Assembly: GCA_000952975.1 (NCBI GenBank)
Contig: LM997412.1
Location: 930,001 to 994,000, forward strand
DNA length: 64,000 nt
Source: Peptoniphilus sp. ING2-D1G
GTDB taxonomy: Bacteria; Bacillota; Clostridia; Tissierellales; Peptoniphilaceae
Direction: 5' to 3'
Positions 9,564-19,563 of the stretch are shown here, piece after piece. Numbering within the stretch: the first letter of the stretch is position 1; each line of letters starts with the position of its first letter. Under the pieces are notes generated by a model. The model was not told the origin of the DNA. It ran no database searches and worked only from the letters and a program-made list of their open reading frames with translations. Position numbers and translations under genes: made by a program.

Positions 9564-11639
9564 TTATTCAGTAACAATTTTTTCAATATCAAAAATTCTG
9601 TTACATATTTTATCTATTTCATTAAGCATACTAAGTCTATTGTCCTTGACTTTTTCATCTTCTGCTAAAATCATTGTATTGTCAAAATAATCATTTATCG
9701 GCTCAATGAGCTCTGAGAATAAATCTAAAGCTTCTTTATAGCTTTTCTTTTTAATATGTTCATCTACATCTTTTAGAACTGTGCTTTGTTTTAGGTATAG
9801 AACTTTTTCAAATTCATTTTCCATGAGTTCTTCGTTAAACTTGACATCTTTAGTCCTCTTCTTATTCAAATTGTGAACTCTGGTTAAAGCATCTATTAAG
9901 TCCTTTTTATCTTCTTTAAAGTATTTATTCAGTTCTTCAGCTTTTTTAAACATAGTGGATATATAATTATCTGCATCTATTACCGCATCTATTATATCGT
10001 ATCTGATATTATTGTCTTGGAGTATGGTCTTCATTCTGCCTTTAATGAATTCTATAATCTTGTTTTTAGTATCGTCATAATCAAATACAAGGGTCATATC
10101 ATCGGTGTAGTAAAATAAACTTGAGTCGATAAGATCCTTTAATGATATATTCCACGCTTTTTTATTTATTATGTTTATTACTCCTATGGCAAGTCTTCTA
10201 AGGGCAAAGGGGTCTTGAGAACCTGTAGGAATTTGGTCAATTGCAAATAATCCGCAAATGGTATCTAATTTATCTGCAATGGCGAGAATTGAACCGACTG
10301 TAGATTGTGGCAGCTCATCTCCGGAAAATCTTGGCAGATAGTGTTCGTAAATAGCTTGCGCTACAATATCTTCTTCCCCTGATTTTTTGGCATAAATCGA
10401 ACCCATAACTCCTTGCAGTTCTGTAAATTCTTGAACTGTCTTTGTCACAAGATCCGCTTTAGACAGATAAGCCGCCCTTTCTAAGGACTCTATAGTCTTT
10501 TCGGAAACTTCCAAGTCTTCGCCAATTTTAATTGCAAGTTTTGATACTCTCAATTCTTTGTCATACATACTTCCCAGTTTATCTTGAAACATTACTCCCT
10601 TTAAAGATTCCACGTATTCTTCCAGATTCTTGGAAGTATCTTCTTCATAAAAGAATTTAGCATCTTCAAGTCTTGCATCGAGAACCTTTTCATTTCCTTC
10701 TATTACCGTCTCCACATGTTCATTGTTCCCATTTCTGATGGTGATGAAATAAGGTAAAAGATCCTTCTTTGAATCTACTACGGGTATATATCTCAAATGT
10801 CCCTTCATGGGAGTTACTAAAACTTCCTTAGGCAAGTTTAAATATTTTTCTTTTATTTTACCCACGATGGGATTTGGATATTCCACTATATATGTCAACT
10901 CTTCAAGGAGAGCTTCGTCTTTTTCCACTTCTCCTCCAAGTGTTTTCGCAAGTTTTTCCACTCCGTACTTTATCATGTCTCTTCTCTTGTGTTGGTCGAG
11001 AATAACATAATTATCTTCAAGCAATTTTTCATAATCATCCACATTGTCAATCACTATATTTGATGAACCCAAAAATCTATGTCCCCTTGTAACATTAGAT
11101 ACCCTAATGCCCTCAAAGTCAAAGGAAACAACCTCATCGTTCAAGATAGAAACAACCCATCTGATCGGCCTTGCAAATCTTATGTTTTTACCTCCCCACT
11201 TCATGGTTCTGGGAAAACTTATGAGTTTAATCAAGTCTGCTAAATTGTGCTTTAATATTTCAGAGGTTTTAATTCCTCCCTTAAATATATTTGCATAGAC
11301 ATATTCAACACCTTTGATTTCTTTTATAATGATATCATCAACGGTTATATTTTGTGATTTCATAAATCCCAATAGCGGTTTTGTAGGATTATTTTCTTCG
11401 TCAAAGGAAATTTTCTTTGCAGGACCCTTTACTTCTTCGTGTATGTCTTCTTGATTTAATGATATGCCTTCTACAATCAAACTAAGCCTTCTTGGTGTTG
11501 CATAGACCTTTAAATTTTCGTAATCTATTTTATTTTTTTCAAGCATTTGTGATGCCTTTATATTGAAGTCCTTAATTGCACCTTCCACATACCTTGAAGG
11601 TAATTCTTCAACTCCAATTTCAAGCAAAAATTTATTCAT
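9564..11639 (-). CDS. glyS: glycyl-tRNA synthetase beta subunit
   Basis: Large subunit of the alpha2beta2 bacterial GlyRS. It carries the tRNA-binding, HD-like and anticodon-binding regions, while catalysis resides in GlyQ. The family N-terminus is clear ([18 protein letters not shown]), with the conserved [16 protein letters not shown] at about residue 127 and [18 protein letters not shown] at about residue 476. 691 aa is full length. Its start overlaps the glyQ stop by 8 nt. Gene order glyQ-glyS-ccpN is as in Bacillus. Confidence 0.97.
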   Translation of the reverse strand: MNKFLLEIGVEELPSRYVEGAIKDFNIKASQMLEKNKIDYENLKVYATPRRLSLIVEGISLNQEDIHEEVKGPAKKISFDEENNPTKPLLGFMKSQNITVDDIIIKEIKGVEYVYANIFKGGIKTSEILKHNLADLIKLISFPRTMKWGGKNIRFARPIRWVVSILNDEVVSFDFEGIRVSNVTRGHRFLGSSNIVIDNVDDYEKLLEDNYVILDQHKRRDMIKYGVEKLAKTLGGEVEKDEALLEELTYIVEYPNPIVGKIKEKYLNLPKEVLVTPMKGHLRYIPVVDSKKDLLPYFITIRNGNNEHVETVIEGNEKVLDARLEDAKFFYEEDTSKNLEEYVESLKGVMFQDKLGSMYDKELRVSKLAIKIGEDLEVSEKTIESLERAAYLSKADLVTKTVQEFTELQGVMGSIYAKKSGEEDIVAQAIYEHYLPRFSGDELPQSTVGSILAIADKLDTICGLFAIDQIPTGSQDPFALRRLAIGVINIINKKAWNISLKDLIDSSLFYYTDDMTLVFDYDDTKNKIIEFIKGRMKTILQDNNIRYDIIDAVIDADNYISTMFKKAEELNKYFKEDKKDLIDALTRVHNLNKKRTKDVKFNEELMENEFEKVLYLKQSTVLKDVDEHIKKKSYKEALDLFSELIEPINDYFDNTMILAEDEKVKDNRLSMLNEIDKICNRIFDIEKIVTE

Positions 11640-12519
11640 CTTTGCCTCCTTCTTTTTTTAGCAACGGATATCCCATTTCTTCTCTTTCCTTTAAGTATTG
11701 TAACGCCACCGCTTTTGCAAGATTTCTAACCCTTGAAATATAGCCCGTTCTTTCAGAAACTGAAATCGCTCCTCTTGCATCCAGTACATTAAAAACGTGG
11801 GAACATTTTAAACAATAGTCATATGCAGGAAGAACTAAATTTTCATCTATTATTCTCAAAGACTCCCTTTCATATATATTAAAAAGTTCAGTCAACATAT
11901 TTATGTCCGCTTTTTCAAAGGAATACACAGAATGCTCATATTCTCCCATTTTAAACACATCACCATAGGATATTTTTTCGTTCCACATTATGTCATAAAC
12001 CGAGTTTACATTTTGGAGATACATGGCTATCCTCTCCAAGCCATAGGTCAACTCCGCCGATTCAAGTTCGCAGTTTATACTTCCTACTTGTTGAAAATAT
12101 GTAAATTGGGTTATTTCCATGCCATCAAGCCAAACCTCCCAGCCAAGGCCCCACGCTCCAAGTGTAGGGGATTCCCAGTTGTCTTCTACAAATCTTATGT
12201 CATGTGCAAGTGCATCAATATTAAGTGCCTTTAGACTTTCCAAATAAAGTTCTTGTACATTATCCGGAGATGGTTTTAATATCACTTGCATTTGGTGATG
12301 TTGGTAAAGTCTATTGGGATTTTCTCCATATCTTCCATCTGCTGGCCTTCTTGATGGTTCTACATAACATGTCATCCACGGTTCCGGTCCCAAGGATCTC
12401 AAAAAAGTAGAGGGATTCATAGTTCCCGCACCCTTTTCAACATCATAAGGTTGCATTATAATACATCCTTTCGCCATCCAATATTCTTGTAAGTTTTTTA
12501 TTAAATCTTGGAAATACAT
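11632..12519 (-). CDS. glyQ: glycyl-tRNA synthetase alpha subunit
   Basis: Catalytic class II aminoacyl-tRNA synthetase subunit that charges tRNA-Gly together with GlyS. The family-specific beginning ([19 protein letters not shown]), the motif-2-like [20 protein letters not shown] and the C-terminal [18 protein letters not shown] are visible. 295 aa is standard. No T-box leader is seen in the 9-nt gap from recO, so expression follows the operon. Confidence 0.98.
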   Translation of the reverse strand: MYFQDLIKNLQEYWMAKGCIIMQPYDVEKGAGTMNPSTFLRSLGPEPWMTCYVEPSRRPADGRYGENPNRLYQHHQMQVILKPSPDNVQELYLESLKALNIDALAHDIRFVEDNWESPTLGAWGLGWEVWLDGMEITQFTYFQQVGSINCELESAELTYGLERIAMYLQNVNSVYDIMWNEKISYGDVFKMGEYEHSVYSFEKADINMLTELFNIYERESLRIIDENLVLPAYDYCLKCSHVFNVLDARGAISVSERTGYISRVRNLAKAVALQYLKEREEMGYPLLKKEGGKDE

Positions 12520-12528
12520 CTTTTCCCC

Positions 12529-13233
12529 CTAATTTATAAATAATAGTGAATTAAAATTGTCTATTTCTAAATTATACTTTAAGTAGTTTATTATTATTTC
12601 TTGTAGCCTCAAGGCTACCTCATCATCCATTTCAAAATCTATTTTATCTAAAGAAGTATATAATAATTTATTTAAATAGTAAACATCTTTTTGACTTATA
12701 TTATATCTTATACCCTTAATTTCATCTTTATCTGTTATCCCACCCTGTTCTATTGAAAATGATATACTATTTCCCTTTGCGTCCAAATTCGGCCTGTACC
12801 CTACAAAGGAAATAAATTTCAGCTCAAAGGCCATTAAAATTAATTTTAATTTTTCATTATTTCCTAAACAGGATAGTGCTTTTCCCAATAAATCAAAAAC
12901 TTTAATATTTTTTTCTCCTTCAAAAAAAGTTTTATCAACCAATTCGACTAAAAAGGATGCAAATATCATGCTGTCGTAATTATTCCTAAGATTGTAATTT
13001 GAATTTATTATTTTAGAATTTTTTATATAATAAAAAGATTTTCCCTGATTTAAATCCACCATTGAATGAGAAAAAACAGAAGACACGCTGACTGTGGATG
13101 AACCTGGTCTTAGTGCACCCTTTACCATTATGCTTATTTTCCCTAAGTCCTTAGAAAAAGCTTTTAATATTTTGCTGGAGTTTCCGTATTTTTGATCCCT
13201 TAATACTATTATTTCAGTAGCTGTAGTTTTCAT
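12529..13233 (-). CDS. recO: DNA repair protein RecO
   Basis: RecF-pathway mediator that anneals ssDNA and helps load RecA. The N-terminal OB fold is clear (ATEIIVLRDQKYGNSSKIL, with KDLGKISIMVKGALRPGS following). The helical C-terminal half lacks an obvious CxxC zinc pair, as in several Firmicutes homologs. 234 aa is slightly short but within family range. Its start overlaps the era stop by 4 nt (ATGA-type coupling). The era-recO-glyQ order supports the call. Confidence 0.9.
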   Translation of the reverse strand: MKTTATEIIVLRDQKYGNSSKILKAFSKDLGKISIMVKGALRPGSSTVSVSSVFSHSMVDLNQGKSFYYIKNSKIINSNYNLRNNYDSMIFASFLVELVDKTFFEGEKNIKVFDLLGKALSCLGNNEKLKLILMAFELKFISFVGYRPNLDAKGNSISFSIEQGGITDKDEIKGIRYNISQKDVYYLNKLLYTSLDKIDFEMDDEVALRLQEIIINYLKYNLEIDNFNSLLFIN

Positions 13234-14123
13234 ATAGAATATCCGAAATTATTGAGACTATTTTCTTTTTCTCTCCATTTTTCTTTGACCTTAACCCAAA
13301 GTTTCAGATTTACTCTGATATCCAAAAGATTTTCTATTTCTTTTCTTGAGTTTATTCCAATCTTTTTTATCATTGAGCCTTTGTTGCCTATTACTATTTT
13401 TTTATGTGACTGCCTTTCAACATATATAGTTGCGCTGATATCTGCAAGATCTGTATTTTCTCTATACTTCATCTCATCAATAACAACTGCAATTCCATGT
13501 GGAATTTCTTCATCTAAAAACCTGAGGGTTTTTTCTCTAATCAATTCTGCAACAATAAATTTTTCCGGCTTATCAGTAACCATATCTTCAGGATAGAATT
13601 GAGGTCCTTCCTTTAAATAGGAATATAAGACATTTAAATATTCATTTATTCCATCATTTTTTAAAGCTGAAATCGGAATTATTTCATCAAATATATTTTT
13701 CTCTGCATACATTTTTATTATTTCAAACAATTCTTCCTTTTGCACCTCATCGATTTTATTGATAAGGAGTATTATCGGCACATTTGACTTTTCAGACTCA
13801 AACTTTTCTATTATTTGAGAATCGACTCTGCCTATTTTCTTTGAACAATCCACAATATATGTTATTAAGTCCGCATCTTTAATAGAGGATTGCGAAACTT
13901 TAAGCATGTAGTCTCCCAACTTGTTTCTGGGACTTTGAATTCCCGGAGTATCCAAAAAAACTACTTGCATATCTTCTGATGTATAGATGAAGTTAATCAA
14001 GTTTCTCGTGGTCTGTGCTTTATCTGAGGTAGCCGATATTTTTTGTCCTATTAAGTTGTTTAAAAAAGTACTCTTCCCTACATTGGGTCTTCCAATTATA
14101 CTTACAAATCCAGATTTAAACAT
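13230..14123 (-). CDS. era: GTPase Era
   Basis: Ras-like GTPase that binds 16S rRNA near the 3' end and acts as a checkpoint in 30S assembly. G1 GRPNVGKST, G3 DTPGI, G4 NKID and G5 ISALK are present in the first 150 residues. The C-terminal KH domain carries VIGNKGSMIKKIG and the family ending around KLWVKVKEKWREK. 297 aa is typical. It lies 9 nt after cdd and overlaps recO. It functionally complements the neighbouring ybeY. Confidence 0.97.
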   Translation of the reverse strand: MFKSGFVSIIGRPNVGKSTFLNNLIGQKISATSDKAQTTRNLINFIYTSEDMQVVFLDTPGIQSPRNKLGDYMLKVSQSSIKDADLITYIVDCSKKIGRVDSQIIEKFESEKSNVPIILLINKIDEVQKEELFEIIKMYAEKNIFDEIIPISALKNDGINEYLNVLYSYLKEGPQFYPEDMVTDKPEKFIVAELIREKTLRFLDEEIPHGIAVVIDEMKYRENTDLADISATIYVERQSHKKIVIGNKGSMIKKIGINSRKEIENLLDIRVNLKLWVKVKEKWREKENSLNNFGYSI

Positions 14124-14132
14124 TTTCGTCTC

Positions 14133-14513
14133 CTATATCAAGTGAAAACTATGTGGTAGCATTTCTTCAAAAGAGTATATTTTATAGTCATCTACCGAAT
14201 TCGCTATTATTATCTTGGTATCATCTTCAAATTCTCTGATTACCTGTCTGCAAACTCCGCAGGGAAACACATTTTCTCCATCTGAAACTATTGCTATCTT
14301 TTTTATTTTCCTTTTTCCCTCCGACACTGCTTTAAAAATCGCCGTCCTCTCTGCACAATTTGTGGGCGAATAAGCGGAATTTTCTATATTACATCCATTG
14401 TAAACCGAACCGTCTTCCATCTCCACACTGGCACCTACTTTAAATTTTGAGTATGGCGAATAACTGTGCTTTTTTGCTTCTATGGCCAACTTTATCAAAT
14501 CTTTAATTTCCAT
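14133..14513 (-). CDS. cdd: cytidine deaminase
   Basis: Deaminates cytidine and deoxycytidine to uridine forms in pyrimidine salvage. The zinc site is complete: CAERTAIFKA (Cys and catalytic Glu) and PCGVCRQVIREF (two Cys). The N-terminal AKKHSYSPYSKFKVGA motif is also present. 126 aa matches the homotetrameric bacterial form. It lies between the dgkA/PAP2 fusion and era, as in Bacillus. Confidence 0.97.
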   Translation of the reverse strand: MEIKDLIKLAIEAKKHSYSPYSKFKVGASVEMEDGSVYNGCNIENSAYSPTNCAERTAIFKAVSEGKRKIKKIAIVSDGENVFPCGVCRQVIREFEDDTKIIIANSVDDYKIYSFEEMLPHSFHLI

Positions 14514-14522
14514 ATTCCCTCA

Positions 14523-15230
14523 CTACCCGAAAAACTTAAAAATGAATACTGCGACACTTATTCCCAATATAGCACCCATAACAACTTCACTAACTCTATG
14601 TATACCACCTTCTACTCTGCTCTCTGCAACGAGAAAGGCAATTCCAAAGGACGCAAAAGTCACCAGTGCTTTTTCAGTCACTAATGAAATTATCGTAGCC
14701 GCACAAAAAGCAAGAGATGAGTGTCCCGATATAGCTCCACCCTGAAAGTATGTGCCGCCATTTTTCTGAGCCCTTAAATACTTTCCTCCCACTGTAAATA
14801 TCAAAACCAAAATTATTGCAATAAAACTTAGGTGTTCATCGGAATTTTTTATTTTGTTGACAAGCAAATCTCCAACATTAGAAAGCCTCTCAAAAAATAA
14901 AAGATAACCCACTACAACCGCATTTATTGTAGATATTAGGACTGCTCCCGCAGATACATCTTTTATATATTTTGCAATCGGATTATACTCTTGAACTATT
15001 AAATCCACCGTTCTTTCTATAGCTGTATTGAACATTTCACTTGCTACTACAAATGTTATGGCGAAAATCAAAAATAAAAATTCAACTCTGCTGAAATCCA
15101 TAAACAGGCTTATCACTATTATAAGCACAGCAGCTAAATAATGAAATTTCATATTTTTTTCCGTTCGTAATGCGGAAATTATGCCTTGAACGGCAAAGTT
15201 AAAGGATGATATAAATCCGCCCTTCTTCAT
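14523..15230 (-). CDS. fused diacylglycerol/undecaprenol kinase and PAP2 phosphatase
   Basis: Residues 1 to about 112 form a DgkA-type integral membrane lipid kinase with the signature EMFNTAIERTVDL and the following DVSAGAVL. Residues about 125-235 form a PAP2 phosphatase domain with RAQKNGG, GGAISGHSSLAF and SRVEGGIHRVSEVVMG, although the canonical final Asp is Glu and the PSGH proline is Ile. About 6-7 membrane helices are present. The start is taken as ATG 15228-15230, because AGGTGA lies 5 nt upstream; the in-frame GTG above it overlaps this site. In Bacillus the same position holds only dgkA. The fusion could interconvert undecaprenol or diacylglycerol phosphates. Confidence 0.88.
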   Translation of the reverse strand: MKKGGFISSFNFAVQGIISALRTEKNMKFHYLAAVLIIVISLFMDFSRVEFLFLIFAITFVVASEMFNTAIERTVDLIVQEYNPIAKYIKDVSAGAVLISTINAVVVGYLLFFERLSNVGDLLVNKIKNSDEHLSFIAIILVLIFTVGGKYLRAQKNGGTYFQGGAISGHSSLAFCAATIISLVTEKALVTFASFGIAFLVAESRVEGGIHRVSEVVMGAILGISVAVFIFKFFG

Positions 15231-15235
15231 ACTAA

Positions 15236-15682
15236 TCACCTGTAAATTTGAAGTTTATCCATGACTATATCTTCTTTGCAACGCATGATGTTTTTGTCTT
15301 CCTCATTTTCATGGTCGTATCCCAATAAATGAAGTATAGAGTGAACCGTTAAATAGGAAATTTCTCTTTCAACAGAATGTCCATATTCTTCAGCTTGAGA
15401 CAAAACTCTGTTGGTATTTATGACCACATCACCAAGTATTCTCTCTTCAATTCTGAATTCGTCATCTATGGGAAAAGACAATACATCTGTCACCTTGTCC
15501 ACGTTTCTAAAATCTCTGTTGAGTTCTTGTATTTCTTTATCTCCTACAAAGGATACACTCACCATGGTCTCCTCTATAATGTTTTCCTCTCTTAAAGTTT
15601 CGATTATAGATTTTTTTATTAAATCCGTCATAGCTTCGTCTATATACACTTCATCTTGTCTGTTGTCGAAAAAAATATTCAT
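15236..15682 (-). CDS. ybeY: endoribonuclease YbeY
   Basis: Metal-dependent single-strand RNase involved in 16S rRNA 3' maturation and ribosome quality control. The zinc motif HxxxHxxGYDH is present (HSILHLLGYDHENEED, residues about 113-128), as is NRDFRNVDKVTDVLSFP upstream. 148 aa is standard. It lies 2 nt after phoH. The PgpH 7TM-HD gene that normally separates phoH and ybeY in Bacilli is missing. Confidence 0.96.
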   Translation of the reverse strand: MNIFFDNRQDEVYIDEAMTDLIKKSIIETLREENIIEETMVSVSFVGDKEIQELNRDFRNVDKVTDVLSFPIDDEFRIEERILGDVVINTNRVLSQAEEYGHSVEREISYLTVHSILHLLGYDHENEEDKNIMRCKEDIVMDKLQIYR

Positions 15683-15684
15683 TT

Positions 15685-16656
15685 CTATTTCCTTTTGTTT
15701 TTTTCATATTGATCATAGGCAGATATTATTCTTTGAACTAAAGGATGTCTTACTATGTCGTGATTTCCCAAGTAAACCATCCCTATCCCCTTTGTGTTTT
15801 TTAATATATTAAGTACAATTTTAAGTCCCGATGCCTTTGAACTGGGTAGGTCAGTTTGAGTTATATCTCCGGTTATTATTGCCTTTGATCCGTAGCCTAA
15901 TCTTGTTAAAAACATCTTCATCTGTTCATTGGTCGTATTTTGTGCCTCATCTAATATCACAAAGGATGAATCCAAGGTTCTACCTCTCATATAGGCAAGA
16001 GGAGCGACTTCAATTTGATTTTTTTCCACGTATTTATTGTAATTTTCATGACCGAGCATTTCAAAAAGCGCATCATATAGTGGCCTTAAATAAGGATCGA
16101 CTTTCATTTGTAAATCCCCGGGCAAAAATCCCAAACTCTCTCCTGCTTCAACTGCAGGTCTTGTAAGAACAATTCTGTTAACTTCTCCATTTTTAAAAGC
16201 TCTTACTGCCATTGCCATCGCCAAGTATGTCTTCCCGGTTCCCGCAGGTCCTATCCCGAAAACCACATCGTTGTCTTTTATGGTATCTATATAGTTTTTC
16301 TGTCCAAGGGTTTTTGCTCTTATGGATTTGCCCATAGATGTATAGAGTATGGTTTCTTGCAACAGTTCCATTAATGAATGGGCAGTTTTATTTTTAATCA
16401 ACTCTACAGAGTATTTGACATCCTTTAGATCCAAGTACTTTTGAATTTTTAAAATTTTAATTAAATCATTAAAGAGAAAATTGGCCATTTCTACGTCATT
16501 TTCATTCTGTCCTCTTAAGCGTATAAATCCACTTTCAAATTTGATTTTAATGTCAAAGGCTTTTTCAATATAATTAATATTTTCATCCAATTTTCCCGAT
16601 AGTATACTTAAAATATTTGAATTAAGTCCTGATATATCTATAGATTTTTCGAACAT
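15685..16656 (-). CDS. phoH: PhoH family ATPase/RNA-binding protein (PhoL)
   Basis: Cytoplasmic P-loop NTPase, often operonic with ybeY and implicated in RNA metabolism. Walker A GPAGTGKTYLAM (about residue 130) and Walker B VILDEAQNTT are visible, preceded by a KH-like N-terminal region. The ATG at 16654-16656 is chosen because GGAGG lies 6 nt upstream; an upstream TTG start would overlap the ribosome site itself. The protein is 323 aa. No promoter was identified in the 75-nt gap that holds the preceding gene's terminator. Confidence 0.95.
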   Translation of the reverse strand: MFEKSIDISGLNSNILSILSGKLDENINYIEKAFDIKIKFESGFIRLRGQNENDVEMANFLFNDLIKILKIQKYLDLKDVKYSVELIKNKTAHSLMELLQETILYTSMGKSIRAKTLGQKNYIDTIKDNDVVFGIGPAGTGKTYLAMAMAVRAFKNGEVNRIVLTRPAVEAGESLGFLPGDLQMKVDPYLRPLYDALFEMLGHENYNKYVEKNQIEVAPLAYMRGRTLDSSFVILDEAQNTTNEQMKMFLTRLGYGSKAIITGDITQTDLPSSKASGLKIVLNILKNTKGIGMVYLGNHDIVRHPLVQRIISAYDQYEKNKRK

Positions 16657-16715
16657 TATTACCTCCAATTATCTATTAATGATACCATATTTTCCCTATG
16701 TTTTTCAATTGTTCA

Positions 16716-16743
16716 ATAAAAAAGGAAGCTCTTTAAGCTTCCT
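16716..16743 (-). terminator. intrinsic terminator with embedded stop codon of the 169-aa gene
   Basis: Stem AGGAAGCT/AGCTTCCT with a 5-nt loop, followed on the minus strand by a T-rich run. The TAA stop of the upstream gene (16733-16735) falls at the loop. Confidence 0.85.
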
Positions 16744-17242
16744 CTCTCGCTGAAACCGGTTTATCAAGAATTTCCTTCATGATAATCGCCTTCACCAAGT
16801 CATCTCCGCCAAAGTAATCTTTACTTAAATTAACATCTATTGGGCTATTTCCTTCATATGAACCTTCTAAAGTGTAATCAAACTCGCTGATCTCACTATC
16901 TTTAAAGGTCTTGATGTCAATCTTGGGAGACTTTTCGGTTTCGGATTTTATAGGTTTGTTTTTTGATTTTATTAATTTTTTAGCCTTTTCTTTATCCTCT
17001 GGAGATAATGCATTTATAACTTCATTCAAGACACCTATCAATCTACGTTCTTCTGTTTTCTTTTTTTTGATATTTTCCTTTTCGGTTTTTTTATAGTTCG
17101 CTTGTCTTTCTATTTTTTTTAAATTGGGGTTGGATATTTCTTTATATTTCTCTTCTTTTTTCTTAGCTTTTTCCTTTTCTTTCTTTTTTCCCAATTTATT
17201 TAAAAATATAGAAAATAAAATAAATATAATCAGTTTGTCCAT
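16733..17242 (-). CDS. membrane-anchored charged protein of unknown function in the nfeD-floA operon
   Basis: Not recognised as a named family. Residues 3-16 are hydrophobic (a short N-terminal anchor, cytoplasmic body predicted). Residues 18-65 are almost entirely Lys/Glu and probably helical or coiled-coil. Residues about 68-90 read RLIGVLNEVINALSPEDKEK. A low-complexity linker then leads to an ordered-looking C-terminal segment DDLVKAIIMKEILDKP (about 147-163). It begins 9 nt after floA and ends in its own terminator, so it is the last gene of nfeD-floA. It occupies the place where spore formers carry yqfC-yqfD. A scaffold or adaptor for the flotillin domain is a possible role (inference only). 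Confidence 0.8.
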   Translation of the reverse strand: MDKLIIFILFSIFLNKLGKKKEKEKAKKKEEKYKEISNPNLKKIERQANYKKTEKENIKKKKTEERRLIGVLNEVINALSPEDKEKAKKLIKSKNKPIKSETEKSPKIDIKTFKDSEISEFDYTLEGSYEGNSPIDVNLSKDYFGGDDLVKAIIMKEILDKPVSAREEA

Positions 17243-17251
17243 AGAACATCA

Positions 17252-18244
17252 CTATTTCTTATCTTTGCCATTAGTTTTGTTGTTAGTTATCTTTGAAATT
17301 GATTCCCTCATATCTGTATCCGAACTGATATTTCTCATCTTGTAATAGTCTATTACGCCAAGATTTCCACTTTTTAATGCTTCTGCCATTGCAAGAGGAA
17401 CTTCTGATTCGGCTTCTACTACCTTTGCTCTCATGGCCTCAACTTCCGCTTTCATTTCTTGTTCTCTCGCAAGTGCCATAGCTCTTCTTTCTGAGGCCTT
17501 TGCTTCAGCTATTCTTTTATCCGCTTCCGCTTGGTCTGTTTGCAGCCTTGCGCCTATATTTCTTGCTACGTCGACATCTGCAATATCTATTGAGAGTATT
17601 TCAAAAGCTGTTCCGGAATCAAGACCCTTTTCCAATACCACTTTTGATATGGAGTCCGGATTTTCAAGCACAGCTTTATAGGTAGAAGATGAACCTACTG
17701 TCGTTACAATACCTTCACCTACTCTGGCTATTATGGTTTCTTCTCCTGCTCCTCCTACAAGTCTGTCTATGTTTGCCCTTACTGTAACTTTTGCTTTAAC
17801 GACTACTTCTATACCATCTTGAGCTACAGCTGAAATATTAGGAGTTTCAATTACCTTGGGATTTACCGATACTTGTACCGCTTCCAATACATCACGTCCT
17901 GCAAGATCAATTGCAGCTCCTCTTTCAAATTGAAGAGGAATATTTGCTCTTTCCGCCGCTATTAAAGCATCTACAAGAGTATTTACATTTCCTCCAGCGA
18001 GATAATGGGCTTCCAAACCCGATATTTCTAAATTAAGCCCCGCTTTGGTTGCCTTTATCATCGGATTTACAATTCTGCCCGGTCTTACTCGTCTGAGTTT
18101 CATACCTATTAAATCCGAAATTTTTACCTTAACTCCTGAAAAATACGCTGTAACCCACAATCCTACAGGTACAAAAGTAAAAAATAAAATTATCAGGACT
18201 ATTATAACTACAATAAAGCCCCCTCCAAGAATATCACCTAACAT
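17252..18244 (-). CDS. floA: flotillin-like protein FloA (YqfA)
   Basis: Organises functional membrane microdomains. It has an N-terminal membrane hairpin (about residues 5-32), an SPFH/PHB-like domain (about 35-200), and an Ala/Glu-rich flotillin coiled coil ([20 protein letters not shown] and following). The C-terminal conserved segment runs around [20 protein letters not shown]. 330 aa matches YqfA. Its ribosome site AAGGAGG and start lie within the end of nfeD (11-nt overlap), indicating coupling. NfeD partners with flotillins in many bacteria. Confidence 0.96.
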   Translation of the reverse strand: MLGDILGGGFIVVIIVLIILFFTFVPVGLWVTAYFSGVKVKISDLIGMKLRRVRPGRIVNPMIKATKAGLNLEISGLEAHYLAGGNVNTLVDALIAAERANIPLQFERGAAIDLAGRDVLEAVQVSVNPKVIETPNISAVAQDGIEVVVKAKVTVRANIDRLVGGAGEETIIARVGEGIVTTVGSSSTYKAVLENPDSISKVVLEKGLDSGTAFEILSIDIADVDVARNIGARLQTDQAEADKRIAEAKASERRAMALAREQEMKAEVEAMRAKVVEAESEVPLAMAEALKSGNLGVIDYYKMRNISSDTDMRESISKITNNKTNGKDKK

Positions 18245-19520
18245 CTGATGTCCTCCTTACATAAATCTTTTGTGAAACAATCTCACAAACCTCCACTTCA
18301 ACATTCTTTTCTATAAATCCTCCATATGCGATGGCTTCATATTTTTCTCCATCAACTTTAATATACCCTATAGGCCTTAAAGTTGACACAGTTATTCCTA
18401 TATCTTTTAATTTTAAATCAGGTTTTTCATTGCTGTAGTATCCTTCTTCAGTTGTTGAAGCTTTTGTCAAAGTGAACTTTCTAAACAATCGAGACTTCAT
18501 CCCTCTTTTTACTAAAAATACTCCGAATATAATAGTTATTATAATAGATATTGACAATGACGTTATCGCAGTTTCTATTGAACCAAGCGCCAGCACAATT
18601 CCTATTACTACGGCTATTATTCCCGATATTCCGGCTATTCCGAATCCCGGAATCAGTATTTCGACAAATATCAACACTAATCCAAGCAAAAATACGAATA
18701 CCGAATACCAGTTGGAATTACCTGATATGATGTTCCCTATGAAAAATAAAGAAAATGATATAATTGAAATCACTCCGCCAACACCAAAACCGGGAGAAAA
18801 AATTTCAAATAAAAATCCCATCATTCCTAACATTAAAAGTAAGGTTGATATGCTTGATGTGGAAATAGCTTTGACAAACTTTTGGGACATGCTCATATCG
18901 GCAAATTTGACATTTTCCTTCGACATTTCAAGGTTTTCCCATAACTCACCTATATTTTTTACAACTCCATCTGCAACTCCATATTCCTTTGCTTCATTAG
19001 CTGTTAAATTAACCAGTTTCCCCTTGGGAGACAGTGAATCTATAACGACATCACTATCTGCCATTGCCTCTACTACCTCGGCATTTCTTCCTCTGTATTG
19101 GGCGGTATCTCTAAGCAGTGATCTCCAAAAGGAAATGTTTTTTTCAGTATTTGGAATAGTTTCTGCCGAGCCGATGGTGGATGTGACATTCATGTAGAGT
19201 TTTTCACAAGCTATGGATATCAAAACTCCTGCAGATTCAGCCTTGTTGTTTACATAGGCAACTGTTTTTAAGTCTGTTGCAATTATCATGTTTTTTATCT
19301 GCTCCGCAGAAAATACAGATCCTCCGTAGGTATCAATTTCAAACACCAGTACATCTGCTCCTTCTGCTTCCGCTTTATTAATGCTTTCCTTTATAAAACT
19401 AACGGTAGAATTATTAATTTCTGAATCTACAGGGATTACATATGCCCTTTCTGAATCGGCAAATATTTTTGTTCCAAATAATACAATTATCAACATTAGA
19501 GCAACATAAATCTTCTTCAT
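18234..19520 (-). CDS. NfeD family membrane-bound serine protease-like protein (YqeZ)
   Basis: Long-form NfeD. A signal peptide (1-21) is followed by a ClpP/SppA-like protease domain (about 25-205), about five membrane helices (about 225-350), and a C-terminal NfeD OB fold (about 370-428, [16 protein letters not shown]). The nucleophile candidate is Ser96 in NKAESAG. The catalytic lysine known from the archaeal enzyme PH1510 is not obvious: the equivalent spacing before GRNA gives Arg137, so activity is uncertain. It is the first gene of nfeD-floA-169aa and lies 28 nt after the yqeY terminator region. Confidence 0.92.
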   Translation of the reverse strand: MKKIYVALMLIIVLFGTKIFADSERAYVIPVDSEINNSTVSFIKESINKAEAEGADVLVFEIDTYGGSVFSAEQIKNMIIATDLKTVAYVNNKAESAGVLISIACEKLYMNVTSTIGSAETIPNTEKNISFWRSLLRDTAQYRGRNAEVVEAMADSDVVIDSLSPKGKLVNLTANEAKEYGVADGVVKNIGELWENLEMSKENVKFADMSMSQKFVKAISTSSISTLLLMLGMMGFLFEIFSPGFGVGGVISIISFSLFFIGNIISGNSNWYSVFVFLLGLVLIFVEILIPGFGIAGISGIIAVVIGIVLALGSIETAITSLSISIIITIIFGVFLVKRGMKSRLFRKFTLTKASTTEEGYYSNEKPDLKLKDIGITVSTLRPIGYIKVDGEKYEAIAYGGFIEKNVEVEVCEIVSQKIYVRRTSDVR

Positions 19521-19531
19521 ATTTCCTCCCC

Positions 19532-19563
19532 GAAAAATAAAACCCGGATTATTTACCGGGTTT
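19532..19563 (-). terminator. intrinsic terminator with embedded yqeY stop codon
   Basis: 8-bp stem AAACCCGG/CCGGGTTT with an 8-nt loop, followed by TATTTTT on the minus strand. The TAA stop of yqeY (19549-19551) sits inside the loop. Confidence 0.88.

Noticed and set aside
11632-12528. T-box or glycine riboswitch upstream of glyQ
   Set aside because: Only 9 nt separate recO and glyQ; no room for such an element and no T-box motif seen.
18472-19197. 241-aa open frame on the plus strand
   Set aside because: Antisense shadow of nfeD; Ile/Asn/Pro-rich repetitive composition typical of a complementary-strand frame.
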